64,000 nucleotides of DNA from an uncultured bacterium (GTDB taxonomy: Bacteria > Myxococcota_A > Bradymonadia > Bradymonadales > Bradymonadaceae): NCBI GenBank assembly GCA_937981985.1, contig CALJNB010000019.1, positions 62,001 to 126,000 of the forward strand, written 5' to 3'. Of the stretch, positions 17,757-26,512 are shown one piece after another (positions within the stretch are counted from its first letter, which is position 1; every line of letters begins with the position of its first letter). Position numbers and translations under genes: made by a program. A model generated the notes under the pieces. That model was given only the letters and a program-made list of their open reading frames with translations. It was not told the DNA's origin and made no database searches.

Positions 17757-20700
17757 TTAAGGAATCGCAATCCCATAGATGTCAAAATAGATCTGTGGAA
17801 CAACAAGTACAGATTCCTCTTCGTTGGCTGCAGGATCAGCTAAAGTCACCTCGATAGCATATTGAAAAAATTGGTGATTATTCGTTATCCCTGTTCCAAG
17901 AACATCTCCATCATCAAACGGCCCCTCCCAAGCTTTCGAAAGAACGTCAGCCTCGTTGTCGCCGGTTCGGAAAAACACTTCGGCCGTCGAATTATTGGTC
18001 TCAGTATATAGGAAAGATAGGTTTCCAAATCCTCGTGGAATTGCGCCGTCAAAAACTTTGGATTCTAAGCGTCCGTTAAAATCAGAAGTCAAAGACCATG
18101 CGGCCGGCGCCCCCCAATTATAGGGAACCTCGGTACCAATGGTATCGATCGTCACACTATGTTCAGGCAAGGATGGCGCTCCGGTCCTCGCGTCCATGGT
18201 TCCATCAATGCTAAATTCGCGAGTTGAAAAACGAAAGAGATGACCACTTACGCCGTTATTAGCCCAAGCAGAATTAAAGCCGGTAGCGGTGGATTGACCG
18301 CCAACAGATCCGAAAACGAAGGTGCCGGTAATGGCCCAAGTTGCATCAGTAGTACCATTACATGCAAAAGTATTTCCATTTGAACCATAAAGCCAAGTTA
18401 CGCGACTGATATCAACCTGACGGTACATCCAAAAGTGATTCTGATTACAGGCAGGTATTGGATAAGCGTTAGGTCCCGTAGGATTACTCAACCAAGAATT
18501 GATGTAGGCGTTATCGCTTAAATTTGAACGAACCGGTGTGATTTCGTAAAGATCGCCATCGTAGGAATATGAAAACTGAACCGATCTTAAATCTCCTACC
18601 GAGCTATCATGGAAAACATGTCCACTACGATTTAAAAATCCGGTCTCGGTCTCCATTAACGACGATGTCCCCGTAGTCGGTCCAGCCGACCAATCGGTTT
18701 GAACAAAACGTTGATCGACATCGGATTGGAAAGCGATCATCCCAATATGGATAACGTCTCCTACCGTTCGAAAAAGTAAGTCTGCATCACTATCAGTATC
18801 CACCAACGAACTGACTTCAAATGAATCAGCATCGTATCCAAGTGTGTTCCTAAAAGAGGGGTTTCTATTGTCTTTACGTACACCCAAATTTCGGATGGTC
18901 GAGTTTGAAATATCTCCGGCAGCAGCGGGATCATCAATTGGATAAATATTTTTGGGAACTAAAAGGTTACCGTCAATACGAAGCGAATCACGAGCCCCTT
19001 TATCGCCATCATAGGTCATCAATGTCATTTCAATCGAAGATTGAATATTTCGCGTGCCGAAAGTATCGGGCAAAGTAAAGGTCTCATCGCCGCCGTCATG
19101 ACGGACATAGCCGTCCCAAATCACGAACCGACGTAAAGGTTCTAGATCTGATGCGACTACGACAACCAGGGTCCAACCGCCATTCATCTGTTGACCGGTC
19201 GTTAATTGGGCATCCGCGACCGAATATTCACCTTGTACGCTCACAAGATTAGTTACATCGGCAAAGCCATGATAAAACGAATTATCTTCAGCTACGGTAC
19301 CCGAAACAGTTGTGTAACTTCCGCCCGGTACTTTGAATTTTACGCTTGTCTTAGCCGCTGCATTGGGTGGCGGAATACGTTTATCGGGTTCACCATCATC
19401 GGTAAATTGTCCTCCCCAATATAGACCTGCAAAAACGACGCTAGAACCCGCCGGAAAACTTATATCAGCAGATGAAGAATTGAACGTAGATCCATCCCCA
19501 TCCACATCCACGTGAACCATATCAAAGGTTTCATTCTGATAAATCGAACCGATAAAATTCTGCGCGTTAGAACATCTAGAGTCACCGGGGTCACACGTAA
19601 TCAAAACATTGCTCGCCGATACCAGTTTACCCTTGAGGGTATCATCAAAACGCCTCGAAAAGTCATTCGAAGCGGCGCAGGTAGAAGGGCTTGTATTGGA
19701 ATAGCCTAAGTCACAAGCGCAGATAAATGAACCCGTGTTATTCACGCAAGTCGAATTTGAACCACAATTATCAAGATTTAATGCACACTCATCAATATCG
19801 TCACATAGATTGCCAACGGTCGGACAAGTATACCCTGATTCAACGGCACACAGATCGTCACACCCATCACCTGAAAAGGCATTTCCATCGTCACATGATT
19901 CCAACGGATCAAGAAAACTATTTCCACAAACCGGGTCTGGGATACAAGGACTCCCCGGTACCGGACATGTGAAGCCCGGTTCGAGGATACAAATATTTGA
20001 ACACCCATCCGTGCTCATAGTGTTTCCATCGTCACAAGTCTCGCCACTTTCAATTACGCCATTTCCGCAAACGGGATCAGGAATGCACGGACTTCCGGGA
20101 ACCGGACACGTATACCCAGGTTCAAGAATGCACATATTAGAACAACCATCGCCCCCCATGGCATTGCCATCATCGCAGGTTTCACCACTCTCAATAACGC
20201 TATTGCCACAGACCGGTACTACCGCAAGCGCAAGAGCGTTAATATCAACCTCCCAGTTTACAAAACAATTGGCTGGAGATCCGCCGACCATTTCAAAAGT
20301 GGCCGTCGTTGCGTTCGCAGTAAATGTAATCACTCGCGTGTCCCATGTGTTAATGGGAGGCATCGGAATTGAAATACTATTACCATTAACCTCTGCTGTT
20401 GCCGTAGTTGCGCCACCGGGGCATTGGCTACCACCAGCTCCTGAATCGGAGGTGTGCATGGAAAGCGTGAGATCATAATCTTGCCCGGCTGTTAAGCCAG
20501 TCATTGTTGTTTGCAGAGCTTCAGTATTCCAAATACCGACAAAGGTAGTACTTCCCGCCGGCGTCACCGGAGCCGGACCTGGTGTCCAAGGCCAACTGGT
20601 ATTTCCGGCCCAACCAAGAGTCGATGAACAGTGGGGACTGCCCGAAGAAACCGTCCAACCCGGATGAAGTTGACCACTTCCAATATGTTGAGGGGTGCAG

Positions 20701-20792
20701 TTAAATGTGGTCGGAATTGACTGAGTAAAACCGGTAGCAACCCAACCAAAAACCAAAATAAAGGCGAGTATAGAGAAATTTATTTTTTTCAA
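17757..20792 (-). CDS. Giant secreted protein, paralogue of the downstream gene
   Basis: A 1011-residue exported protein. Signal peptide 1-24 (ending GFTQ); a unique N-terminal beta domain (25-190) resembling a carbohydrate-binding or jelly-roll fold (GLTAGQDYDLTLSMHT, RVITFTANATTATFEMVG); three DUF4215 Cys-rich repeats (194-237, 241-284, 288-330); one EGF-like calcium-binding repeat (333-372, DDIDECALN); then a C-terminal module (377-1011) strongly similar throughout to that of the next gene (VSASNVLITC, QNFIGS, FNSSSA, AGLYWGGQFTDDGEPDKR, MEMTLMTYDGDKG-like stretches, YFDIYGIA at the end). Ligand and role are unknown; surface adhesion or colony matrix is inferred. It is separated from its paralogue by 186 bases that hold no obvious terminator. 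Confidence 0.8.
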   Translation of the reverse strand: MKKINFSILAFILVFGWVATGFTQSIPTTFNCTPQHIGSGQLHPGWTVSSGSPHCSSTLGWAGNTSWPWTPGPAPVTPAGSTTFVGIWNTEALQTTMTGLTAGQDYDLTLSMHTSDSGAGGSQCPGGATTATAEVNGNSISIPMPPINTWDTRVITFTANATTATFEMVGGSPANCFVNWEVDINALALAVVPVCGNSVIESGETCDDGNAMGGDGCSNMCILEPGYTCPVPGSPCIPDPVCGNGVIESGETCDDGNTMSTDGCSNICILEPGFTCPVPGSPCIPDPVCGNSFLDPLESCDDGNAFSGDGCDDLCAVESGYTCPTVGNLCDDIDECALNLDNCGSNSTCVNNTGSFICACDLGYSNTSPSTCAASNDFSRRFDDTLKGKLVSASNVLITCDPGDSRCSNAQNFIGSIYQNETFDMVHVDVDGDGSTFNSSSADISFPAGSSVVFAGLYWGGQFTDDGEPDKRIPPPNAAAKTSVKFKVPGGSYTTVSGTVAEDNSFYHGFADVTNLVSVQGEYSVADAQLTTGQQMNGGWTLVVVVASDLEPLRRFVIWDGYVRHDGGDETFTLPDTFGTRNIQSSIEMTLMTYDGDKGARDSLRIDGNLLVPKNIYPIDDPAAAGDISNSTIRNLGVRKDNRNPSFRNTLGYDADSFEVSSLVDTDSDADLLFRTVGDVIHIGMIAFQSDVDQRFVQTDWSAGPTTGTSSLMETETGFLNRSGHVFHDSSVGDLRSVQFSYSYDGDLYEITPVRSNLSDNAYINSWLSNPTGPNAYPIPACNQNHFWMYRQVDISRVTWLYGSNGNTFACNGTTDATWAITGTFVFGSVGGQSTATGFNSAWANNGVSGHLFRFSTREFSIDGTMDARTGAPSLPEHSVTIDTIGTEVPYNWGAPAAWSLTSDFNGRLESKVFDGAIPRGFGNLSFLYTETNNSTAEVFFRTGDNEADVLSKAWEGPFDDGDVLGTGITNNHQFFQYAIEVTLADPAANEEESVLVVPQIYFDIYGIAIP
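19932..20213 (-). repeat. Two 141-bp tandem repeats (47-residue Cys-rich units)
   Basis: Residues 194-240 and 241-287 are adjacent near-copies: VCGN-VIESGETCDDGN, then GCSN-CILEPG-TCP and VPGSPCIPDP. The DNA copies differ mainly at wobble positions. They are DUF4215-type units, probably from a local duplication. Confidence 0.9.
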
Positions 20793-20937
20793 CGCATGTC
20801 CCTGAATGATAATAATCTGTCTTCTTTCTTCGAAGAGCCCAATTAACCCAAATGTTCGAATGTGGATATAACCAATTTTTCAAATTTTCAAAACTCTTTT
20901 TCGACCCCCAGTAGGACCCATTTTTCAAATATGAAAA

Positions 20938-21585
20938 TTAGGACTTTTTCCCTCGTTTTTTCTTAGACGGCTTATCCCATCCTCCAGCTCCGATAAAAAT
21001 AAGACGAACTTGCTTGATAGTGCGTTCGCGAATTTCTGAAACCAAATTTTCGCGGTCTTCAGGAAGATCTAAAAGTTCAGTCGTCACACTACTGACCGTC
21101 GTGATTACCAAATGACCCAACATGTCTAGATCAACCGCACTCATATCGCTTAGAACACGAAGGCTATTTAAATCCATGACCATTTCTTTTGCAAAATGTC
21201 CGAGCTCGAGTCGAATCGCCTGCCGCATTGCCGGCGAACCTCCCGTTAGGCTTTGCGCCATGAATCGGAAAAGAGCCGGACTTTCTCTTACGTTATCCAT
21301 GTAAAAATCAACCGAATCCGCGATCATGCTGTCGGCCGCGAGTCCCTTCAACCTCGCCGTCCTCATTAGCTGGCGCAATAGCAGCCCTATTTCGTCGGAA
21401 AGTGCCAAGCCTAATTCATCCAAGCCGGTAAAATGTCGATAAAACGCATTCGGCACTACGCCTGCTCGCTTTGCAACGACGCGCAAACTTAGACTTGAAT
21501 AGTGCTTTCCTTCCGAAACCAACGCTAACGCTGCATCCATTAATGCCCGACGTGTTTTAAGTTTTTTTTCAAATTTAGTGGTCAT
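20938..21585 (-). CDS. TetR-family regulator, FabR/DesT type
   Basis: A 215-residue TetR-type repressor. The helix-turn-helix region (residues ~12-58) reads TRRALMDAALAL...SSLSLRVVAKRAGVVPNAFYRHF, followed by LDELGLALSDEIGLLLRQLMR. This is characteristic of FabR of E. coli and DesT of Pseudomonas, which sense the saturated/unsaturated acyl-CoA or acyl-ACP balance and repress unsaturated fatty acid genes. It is divergent from a DesC-like reductase and DesB-like desaturase, the same arrangement as desT-desCB. The ATG at 21585 is chosen because the in-frame extension to 21669 adds an unlikely hydrophobic leader. The C-terminal end is basic (SKKKRGKKS). The family and context together make the regulatory role quite secure; ligand preference is not known. 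Confidence 0.87.
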   Translation of the reverse strand: MTTKFEKKLKTRRALMDAALALVSEGKHYSSLSLRVVAKRAGVVPNAFYRHFTGLDELGLALSDEIGLLLRQLMRTARLKGLAADSMIADSVDFYMDNVRESPALFRFMAQSLTGGSPAMRQAIRLELGHFAKEMVMDLNSLRVLSDMSAVDLDMLGHLVITTVSSVTTELLDLPEDRENLVSEIRERTIKQVRLIFIGAGGWDKPSKKKRGKKS

Positions 21586-21734
21586 GAGAAACTTCAAGCA
21601 AAATAAAGACGAATAAAATACGAACGTACACAACAACCCAAAGTTAGAAAAGAGGACTAACCATCGCAACCAAGTGTTTTTCTGCGCATTTTCACAAAAA
21701 TTGCAAAAGCCTCTTTACCGAACCAACAACAAGA

Positions 21735-21750
21735 GTGTACAGCTGTACAC
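21735..21750. promoter_or_regulatory. Perfect 16-bp palindrome, probable FabR/DesT-type operator
   Basis: GTGTACAGCTGTACAC is a perfect inverted repeat just upstream of the AGGAG ribosome binding site (21755) of the reductase gene, and 150 bases from the start of the divergent regulator gene. FabR operators have a GTACA...TGTAC core, which this site shows. A repressor here would block initiation or early elongation of the desC/desB-like operon. The binding protein is inferred to be the adjacent TetR regulator. Confidence 0.75.
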
Positions 21751-21767
21751 AAACAGGAGTTTTAGAA

Positions 21768-22859
21768 ATGAAATTTAACATAATAATACCCACTAAGACG
21801 TCTTTTTCTAACTTCCCTTTTTTGCGTCTAAAACGTCATGCCGCCAATATTAATAGGCGTTTGCGAGTGTTTGCGGAACCTCTTTTACAACCCATTTTCC
21901 CAACCTGGAGCGCGCTTAGAAATAGAGCACGTGTACAAAAAATAGAATCTATAGGAGATAATTACGTTCGTTTATGTCTAAAAACCCCCTTCGGATGGGG
22001 CTCATTCCATCCCGGTCAACATGTTCAGATGGGGGTCGTAAAAAACGGAGCGCAACTTCTAAGATGTTTTAGTATCTCTTCGAGTGTGCAACGTTTTAGA
22101 AAAGAGCGCACCATTGACCTCACCATTCAAGTTCAAAACCAAGGTCAGGTAACGCCGTGGATTAAACGCTTTTTGAAAGTCGGCCATACCGTCACCCTAT
22201 CCAAAGCGAGCGGTGATTTTATCATCGATTCAAAACGTCCAGCGCTTCTCATCGCCGGTGGATCCGGTGTTACACCCTTCCATTCTTTTATTGCGGGGAC
22301 GCCTTCGCGCCCCACAGTCCTACTGCATTATTCGAAAAATCCTTCACTTTTTTCGAACCATAAACACTCCGAAAACCTCAACGTTCAAAGATTTGATACT
22401 TCCAAACGCGGACGTTTTTCATTGGAAGATTTGGAAACCCATTGCCCAGACTTCCGCACTTTCGAAATCTATCTTTGTGGTCCCGGAAACATGATAGAAC
22501 ATGTTAGGGCGGTGCTCCTTGAACAAGATTGTGACCCCAAACAAATCCATACCGAATATTTCGGGACTGTCCCAAAGAACGACAATTGGACCGCCGAAAG
22601 CGATGGGACCCTTGTTCATTTTTCAAAATCAGGAGCCAAAGCGTTTGGTGATAAACGAAATCTACTCGAACTTGCCGAGAGCGTCGGATTGAAACCGGTT
22701 TTCGGATGTAGAATAGGTGTTTGTCATCAATGCAAATGTTCCAAAAAACAGGGTGTCGTATATAACACGCGAACCCAACAATATTCAGACTCCGGCGAAG
22801 AAGACATTCAACTATGCGTTTCAATTCCGGTCTTTAACGACGTTGTCATCAACTTATAA
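21768..22859 (+). CDS. Ferredoxin-type flavin oxidoreductase (DesC-like electron donor to desaturase)
   Basis: A 363-residue three-domain reductase: FAD domain (HPGQHVQMGV, LLRCFSISSS), NAD(P) domain (ALLIAGGSGVTPFHSF, LCGPGNMIEHV) and a C-terminal plant-type 2Fe-2S ferredoxin domain with Cys-x4-Cys-x2-Cys (CRIGVCHQC) and the fourth Cys in IQLCVS. It would pass electrons from NAD(P)H to the desaturase encoded 13 bases downstream. The ATG at 21768 is chosen for AGGAG eight bases before it; an in-frame GTG at 21735 would place the start inside the palindromic operator. The N-terminal ~45 residues are basic and may touch the membrane. Pairing with a desaturase and a FabR/DesT-type regulator matches desC of Pseudomonas. 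Confidence 0.88.
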   Translation: MKFNIIIPTKTSFSNFPFLRLKRHAANINRRLRVFAEPLLQPIFPTWSALRNRARVQKIESIGDNYVRLCLKTPFGWGSFHPGQHVQMGVVKNGAQLLRCFSISSSVQRFRKERTIDLTIQVQNQGQVTPWIKRFLKVGHTVTLSKASGDFIIDSKRPALLIAGGSGVTPFHSFIAGTPSRPTVLLHYSKNPSLFSNHKHSENLNVQRFDTSKRGRFSLEDLETHCPDFRTFEIYLCGPGNMIEHVRAVLLEQDCDPKQIHTEYFGTVPKNDNWTAESDGTLVHFSKSGAKAFGDKRNLLELAESVGLKPVFGCRIGVCHQCKCSKKQGVVYNTRTQQYSDSGEEDIQLCVSIPVFNDVVINL

Positions 22860-22872
22860 ATATGGAAATGAC

Positions 22873-23961
22873 ATGAAAACAACACGTCTTGATGTACAAA
22901 AACTTGATGAGCTAGCAGCCGAACTCGATGCCATCGATCTTAGAATTCGAGAAGATCTCGGTGAGAAGGATGCAAACTATCTATTTGCCGTAGTACGCGT
23001 TCAGCGGTTTTTATCCCTTGCTGGAAGATTGTGTATACCTCTTGGTTTCCTCACGCCCTGGCTTTGGCTATTGGGTGTTCTCTATCTCACCTTGGCTAAA
23101 ATCCTCGATAATATGGAAATCGGTCATAACGTATTGCATGGTCAATATGACTGGATGAATCATTCCCATATCAACTCTAAGGTTTTTGATTGGGATATCG
23201 TGGTAAACGTAGACTCTTGGAAACGAACACATAATTACGAGCACCACACCTACACCAATATTTTAGGCAAGGATCGTGATTTTGGATACGGCCTCCTAAG
23301 ACTCACCGACGAGCTAAAATGGCGCACGAAAAACCTCTGGCAGTTTTTCACCTACGCTCTTCTTAGCGTTTTATTCGAATGGGGAATCGCTTTTCACGAA
23401 CTCGCCGGAGAACGCGTCTTTTTCGGAAAGAAGAAAGATGAGATCGGCCGATCTGAAAAGCATGCAGAATTAAAAAAATCTTTTTTCAATAAAATACAAA
23501 AACAACTTCTAAAAGACTACGTCGTGTTTCCTCTTTTATGTTGGCCGGTCGCTGTATCTGTTTTTTTAGCGAATCTTTGCGCGAATCTTCTTCGTAATTT
23601 GTGGACATCAACCATTATTTTTTGTGGACATTTCACAGACGATATTCAAACCTTTTCGATCCAAGAATGTGAAAATGAATCGAAAGGACATTGGTATTAT
23701 CGACAAATGCTTGGTTCTTCAAATTTCACCGGCCCTAGATGGTTACACATTCTAAGTGGTCACCTGAGTTACCAAATTGAACACCATCTTTTTCCAAGTC
23801 TACCTGCATGTCGATACCCAGAAATTTCGGTCATGGTTGAAGAAATCGCAACCCGTTATGAAATCCCTTACAACAAAGACAGCTTCGTCAAACAGTATTG
23901 GACGGTCTTAAAGAGAATTATTAAATACTCATTTCCTAAAAGGACGACCCAAAGCGTTTAA
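22873..23961 (+). CDS. Membrane fatty acid (acyl-CoA/phospholipid) desaturase, DesB-like
   Basis: A 362-residue di-iron membrane desaturase that puts a double bond into acyl chains. It has the three His boxes: GHNVLHGQYDW (H-x4-H type), HNYEHH and, near the C terminus, QIEHHLFPS. Two hydrophobic hairpins lie between them (LGFLTPWLWLLGVLYLTL; VVFPLLCWPVAVSVFL). The ATG at 22873 has GGA eight bases upstream; it lies 13 bases after the reductase stop, so the two genes form one operon under the upstream palindrome. Substrate chain length and double-bond position cannot be read from sequence. The QIEHH third box is shared by DesB-type and front-end desaturases. Confidence 0.9.
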   Translation: MKTTRLDVQKLDELAAELDAIDLRIREDLGEKDANYLFAVVRVQRFLSLAGRLCIPLGFLTPWLWLLGVLYLTLAKILDNMEIGHNVLHGQYDWMNHSHINSKVFDWDIVVNVDSWKRTHNYEHHTYTNILGKDRDFGYGLLRLTDELKWRTKNLWQFFTYALLSVLFEWGIAFHELAGERVFFGKKKDEIGRSEKHAELKKSFFNKIQKQLLKDYVVFPLLCWPVAVSVFLANLCANLLRNLWTSTIIFCGHFTDDIQTFSIQECENESKGHWYYRQMLGSSNFTGPRWLHILSGHLSYQIEHHLFPSLPACRYPEISVMVEEIATRYEIPYNKDSFVKQYWTVLKRIIKYSFPKRTTQSV

Positions 23962-24018
23962 GCTTTTCATCGTGGCGTTCACGGCCAGGACTCTATATAG
24001 GTCAACCGCTGGCATAGT

Positions 24019-24393
24019 CCGGCACTAAAGACCGGTTTCGGATACGATCGCAAGTTTTTGACTTGAGGAAAGTCCGGGCATCATAGGGCAAGGATGGTCG
24101 ATAACGTCGACCGGAGGTAACTCTAGGGAAAGTGCCACAGAAAGGTAAACCTCCGCAACCACTGGTTCTTCGGATCCATGTTGTGGGAAGGGTGAAAAGG
24201 TGAGGTAAGAGCTCACCGGGGGATCGGTGACGTGACCCGCTTGGTAAACCCCATTCGATGCAAGGCGAAAAGGAAGAGAGTACCCGCTCGCTAATTCCAG
24301 GTAGCCGCTTGAGCGTATCGGCAACGATACGCCTAGATGAATGATCGTAGTTGAACAGGACCCGGCTTATGAGAAGCCGGTCTTTAGTGCCGG
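24019..24393 (+). ncRNA. rnpB: RNase P RNA, bacterial type A
   Basis: The catalytic RNA of RNase P, which matures tRNA 5' ends. Conserved blocks in order: GAGGAAAGTCCGGGC with CATAGGGCA (P4 5' side, about 24063-24091), CCACAGAAA (24136), GGGTGAAAAGGTGAGGTAAGAG, GGTAAACCCCA, GCTTGAG, GCCTAGATGAATG (about 24331) and GGACCCGGCTTAT (P4 3' side, about 24357). The ends are set by a 21-bp P1 helix: 24019-24039 pairs with 24373-24393 with a single G-U. The ~375-base length fits type A. No protein gene should be called across it. It starts 57 bases after the desaturase stop; its own promoter was not identified. Confidence 0.96.
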
Positions 24394-24475
24394 GGGATGC
24401 GGGCTATTTTTGTACGAACTGCCTCTAAGTTTGTCAGAGCGTTCGACACATAAAAATCAGCCTTGGTGCTTACAA

Positions 24476-26386
24476 TTACTTCTTCTTTTTAAGATGACGA
24501 TCCAAAATTTCGCGAAATTTTTCGGGAGGTTGTGCCCCAACGAGCTTCTCGCCATTGATATTAAAATTGGGTGTTCCGCGAACGCCCGCTTCCTTCGCGA
24601 TTTCCATTTCCCGATCTAATTGCTTCTTTGTTTTTTTAGAAACCCGATCTCGATGATAGCGCTTCATTTTTAATCCTATTTCTTTTGCAAAACCGTCGAG
24701 GAGATCTTGTGAAATTTCTCTTTGATTAGCGTTAAAAATCTTATCATGCATCTCCCAAAACTTGCCTTGCCGACCCGCCGCAATCGCTGCCAGGTGAGCA
24801 ATTCTCGCATCCTTATGAAAGGGGAGATAATAATTAACGAATACGAATTTCACTTCCTTCTTATACTCATCATAAATAGTATCCATTGTTTTGGCGGCGC
24901 GCTTACAATAAGGGCACTGAAAGTCTGAAATCATATGGACCACCACTTTTGCTCTCTTTTTTCCTTTCCAGAAAGGACCTTTCAATTTTTTTAATGCCTT
25001 CATCGATTCACTATTTATCGAAGGTACCGGCTTGGGTTTCGGGGGATTGTTTTTTTCATTTTCATTCACAATCGCTCTATAGAGTTTATTACCTGATAGC
25101 TTTTCTCTTTTCTTAATTTTTTCAGCAGTCGCAAGTTGTTGTTCAACGACGCTTACAAAAGCCTCATAGGGCTTCGCGCCGACAAGCTTAACGCCATTTA
25201 CGAAGAAAGTTGGCGTTCCTCTGGCACCCGCTTTTTGGGCTTGGTCCATATTCATGGCAATATGATCCTCAATTTTTTTAGAATGGTAGGCTTTTTTGAA
25301 TTTACCAAGATTCAATCTAGCTTTTTTGGCAAGCGACATCATCAGTGCATCTATATCTTTAGCCTGTTTGAGATCTCTCTGTTTCTCATAAAGTAAATCT
25401 TTCATCTTAGAAAAATTCCCCTGACTACTGGCAGCTAAAAACGCTTGGGCGGCCTGAGGGGCCTCCTTATGAAAGGGAAGGGGATTTTGTTTATATACAA
25501 TTCGAAGTTTTTTTCCGTATTTCTTCTTAAGCTTTTTTAGCCTCGGCTGAACCCGTGCGCAAAAAGGGCATTGAAACTCCGAAAATTCAATAATCGTAAC
25601 CAGAGCTTTATCCGAACCCCATATCGGATCGCCTTCATCGATCGAAATATATTCGACCTCAGTTTTCTTTTCTTTTGGATTGGGAATGGGATTGTTTTGA
25701 GGACGCGGCTGAGGCTTTTGATAATTCGTCACAATCATTTTCTTATATTTTTGTTGGGAGGTCATTCCCTTTAAGGACTTCGCCGCGCTAAGCTGAGCAT
25801 CAATTACTGACTCAAACTTGTTAATCGGTTGAGCACCCGAGATCCGGACCCCGTTCACAAAAAATTGAGGCGTACCGCGAACGCCTAAGGCGGTACCAGA
25901 TTTAATATCTGATTTTACTTTTAACGAAGCCGTCCGCGATCGGTAGTCAATAAGAAACTTGGTTTCATCCAGACCCAACATCACCGCTTGAGTCGTGAGA
26001 TAGGTTTCGATATTATTCGCATTCAGTTTAAGTTGCTTAATATTCTGATAGATGAGGTCATGCATCTCTTTGAATTTACCCTGACGCTGCGCGGCAATCA
26101 CGGCACGTGCAGCGGGTTCGGCTTCTTTATGAAAAGCTAAGGGGAAATGGCGGAACACAAATCGCACATCATTCCCGTATCGATTGGCAACTTTGTCTAT
26201 CGTTTGTGCACCCTTCTTACAAAAAGGACACTGAAGATCAGAATAGATAAGAATCGTTACTGGCGCATCGTTATTGCCCCAAGTTGCATCACTAATACCA
26301 ACCAGAAGATTATTGGTCACCTTGCTTTGCGCAAAAGCGGTCGTTGTAAAAAGGCTAAGTAGAATAATTAAAAGAACGCGTTTCAT
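24476..26386 (-). CDS. Exported protein with three fused DsbA-like thioredoxin domains
   Basis: A 636-residue periplasmic protein with a signal peptide (1-19, ending TTAFA) and three consecutive DsbA/thioredoxin_4-type domains. Active-site motifs are CPFC at 53-56, CPFC at 273-276 and CPYC at 491-494. Each is followed by an LPFHK/LAFHK element, a helical insert and a cis-Pro loop (VRGTPQFFVNG, ARGTPTFFVNG, VRGTPNFNING). Each repeat begins with W-GNNDAPVT/W-GSDKALVT-like strands. Lys/Pro-rich linkers separate them. It is expected to make or isomerise disulfides in the Cys-rich exported proteins nearby. ATG 26386 with GGAG before it is preferred over an upstream in-frame start. Three-domain fusion is unusual; single-domain DsbA has about 200 residues. 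Confidence 0.88.
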   Translation of the reverse strand: MKRVLLIILLSLFTTTAFAQSKVTNNLLVGISDATWGNNDAPVTILIYSDLQCPFCKKGAQTIDKVANRYGNDVRFVFRHFPLAFHKEAEPAARAVIAAQRQGKFKEMHDLIYQNIKQLKLNANNIETYLTTQAVMLGLDETKFLIDYRSRTASLKVKSDIKSGTALGVRGTPQFFVNGVRISGAQPINKFESVIDAQLSAAKSLKGMTSQQKYKKMIVTNYQKPQPRPQNNPIPNPKEKKTEVEYISIDEGDPIWGSDKALVTIIEFSEFQCPFCARVQPRLKKLKKKYGKKLRIVYKQNPLPFHKEAPQAAQAFLAASSQGNFSKMKDLLYEKQRDLKQAKDIDALMMSLAKKARLNLGKFKKAYHSKKIEDHIAMNMDQAQKAGARGTPTFFVNGVKLVGAKPYEAFVSVVEQQLATAEKIKKREKLSGNKLYRAIVNENEKNNPPKPKPVPSINSESMKALKKLKGPFWKGKKRAKVVVHMISDFQCPYCKRAAKTMDTIYDEYKKEVKFVFVNYYLPFHKDARIAHLAAIAAGRQGKFWEMHDKIFNANQREISQDLLDGFAKEIGLKMKRYHRDRVSKKTKKQLDREMEIAKEAGVRGTPNFNINGEKLVGAQPPEKFREILDRHLKKKK

Positions 26387-26512
26387 ATCATCTCCAATAA
26401 ATTCGTTATGTTCTGGTTCTCTAAAAACGATGGGTTTTATCGTGGGCTTGACCAAATTTCCAAACAGAATGAGCTGAGTTCAAAAGCTATGGAATCCTAA
26501 TAGGATGCAAAT

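Noticed and set aside
24025-24324. A 99-residue reverse-strand open frame across the RNase P gene
   Set aside because: It lies wholly within the structured RNA and has no codon-use or homology support.
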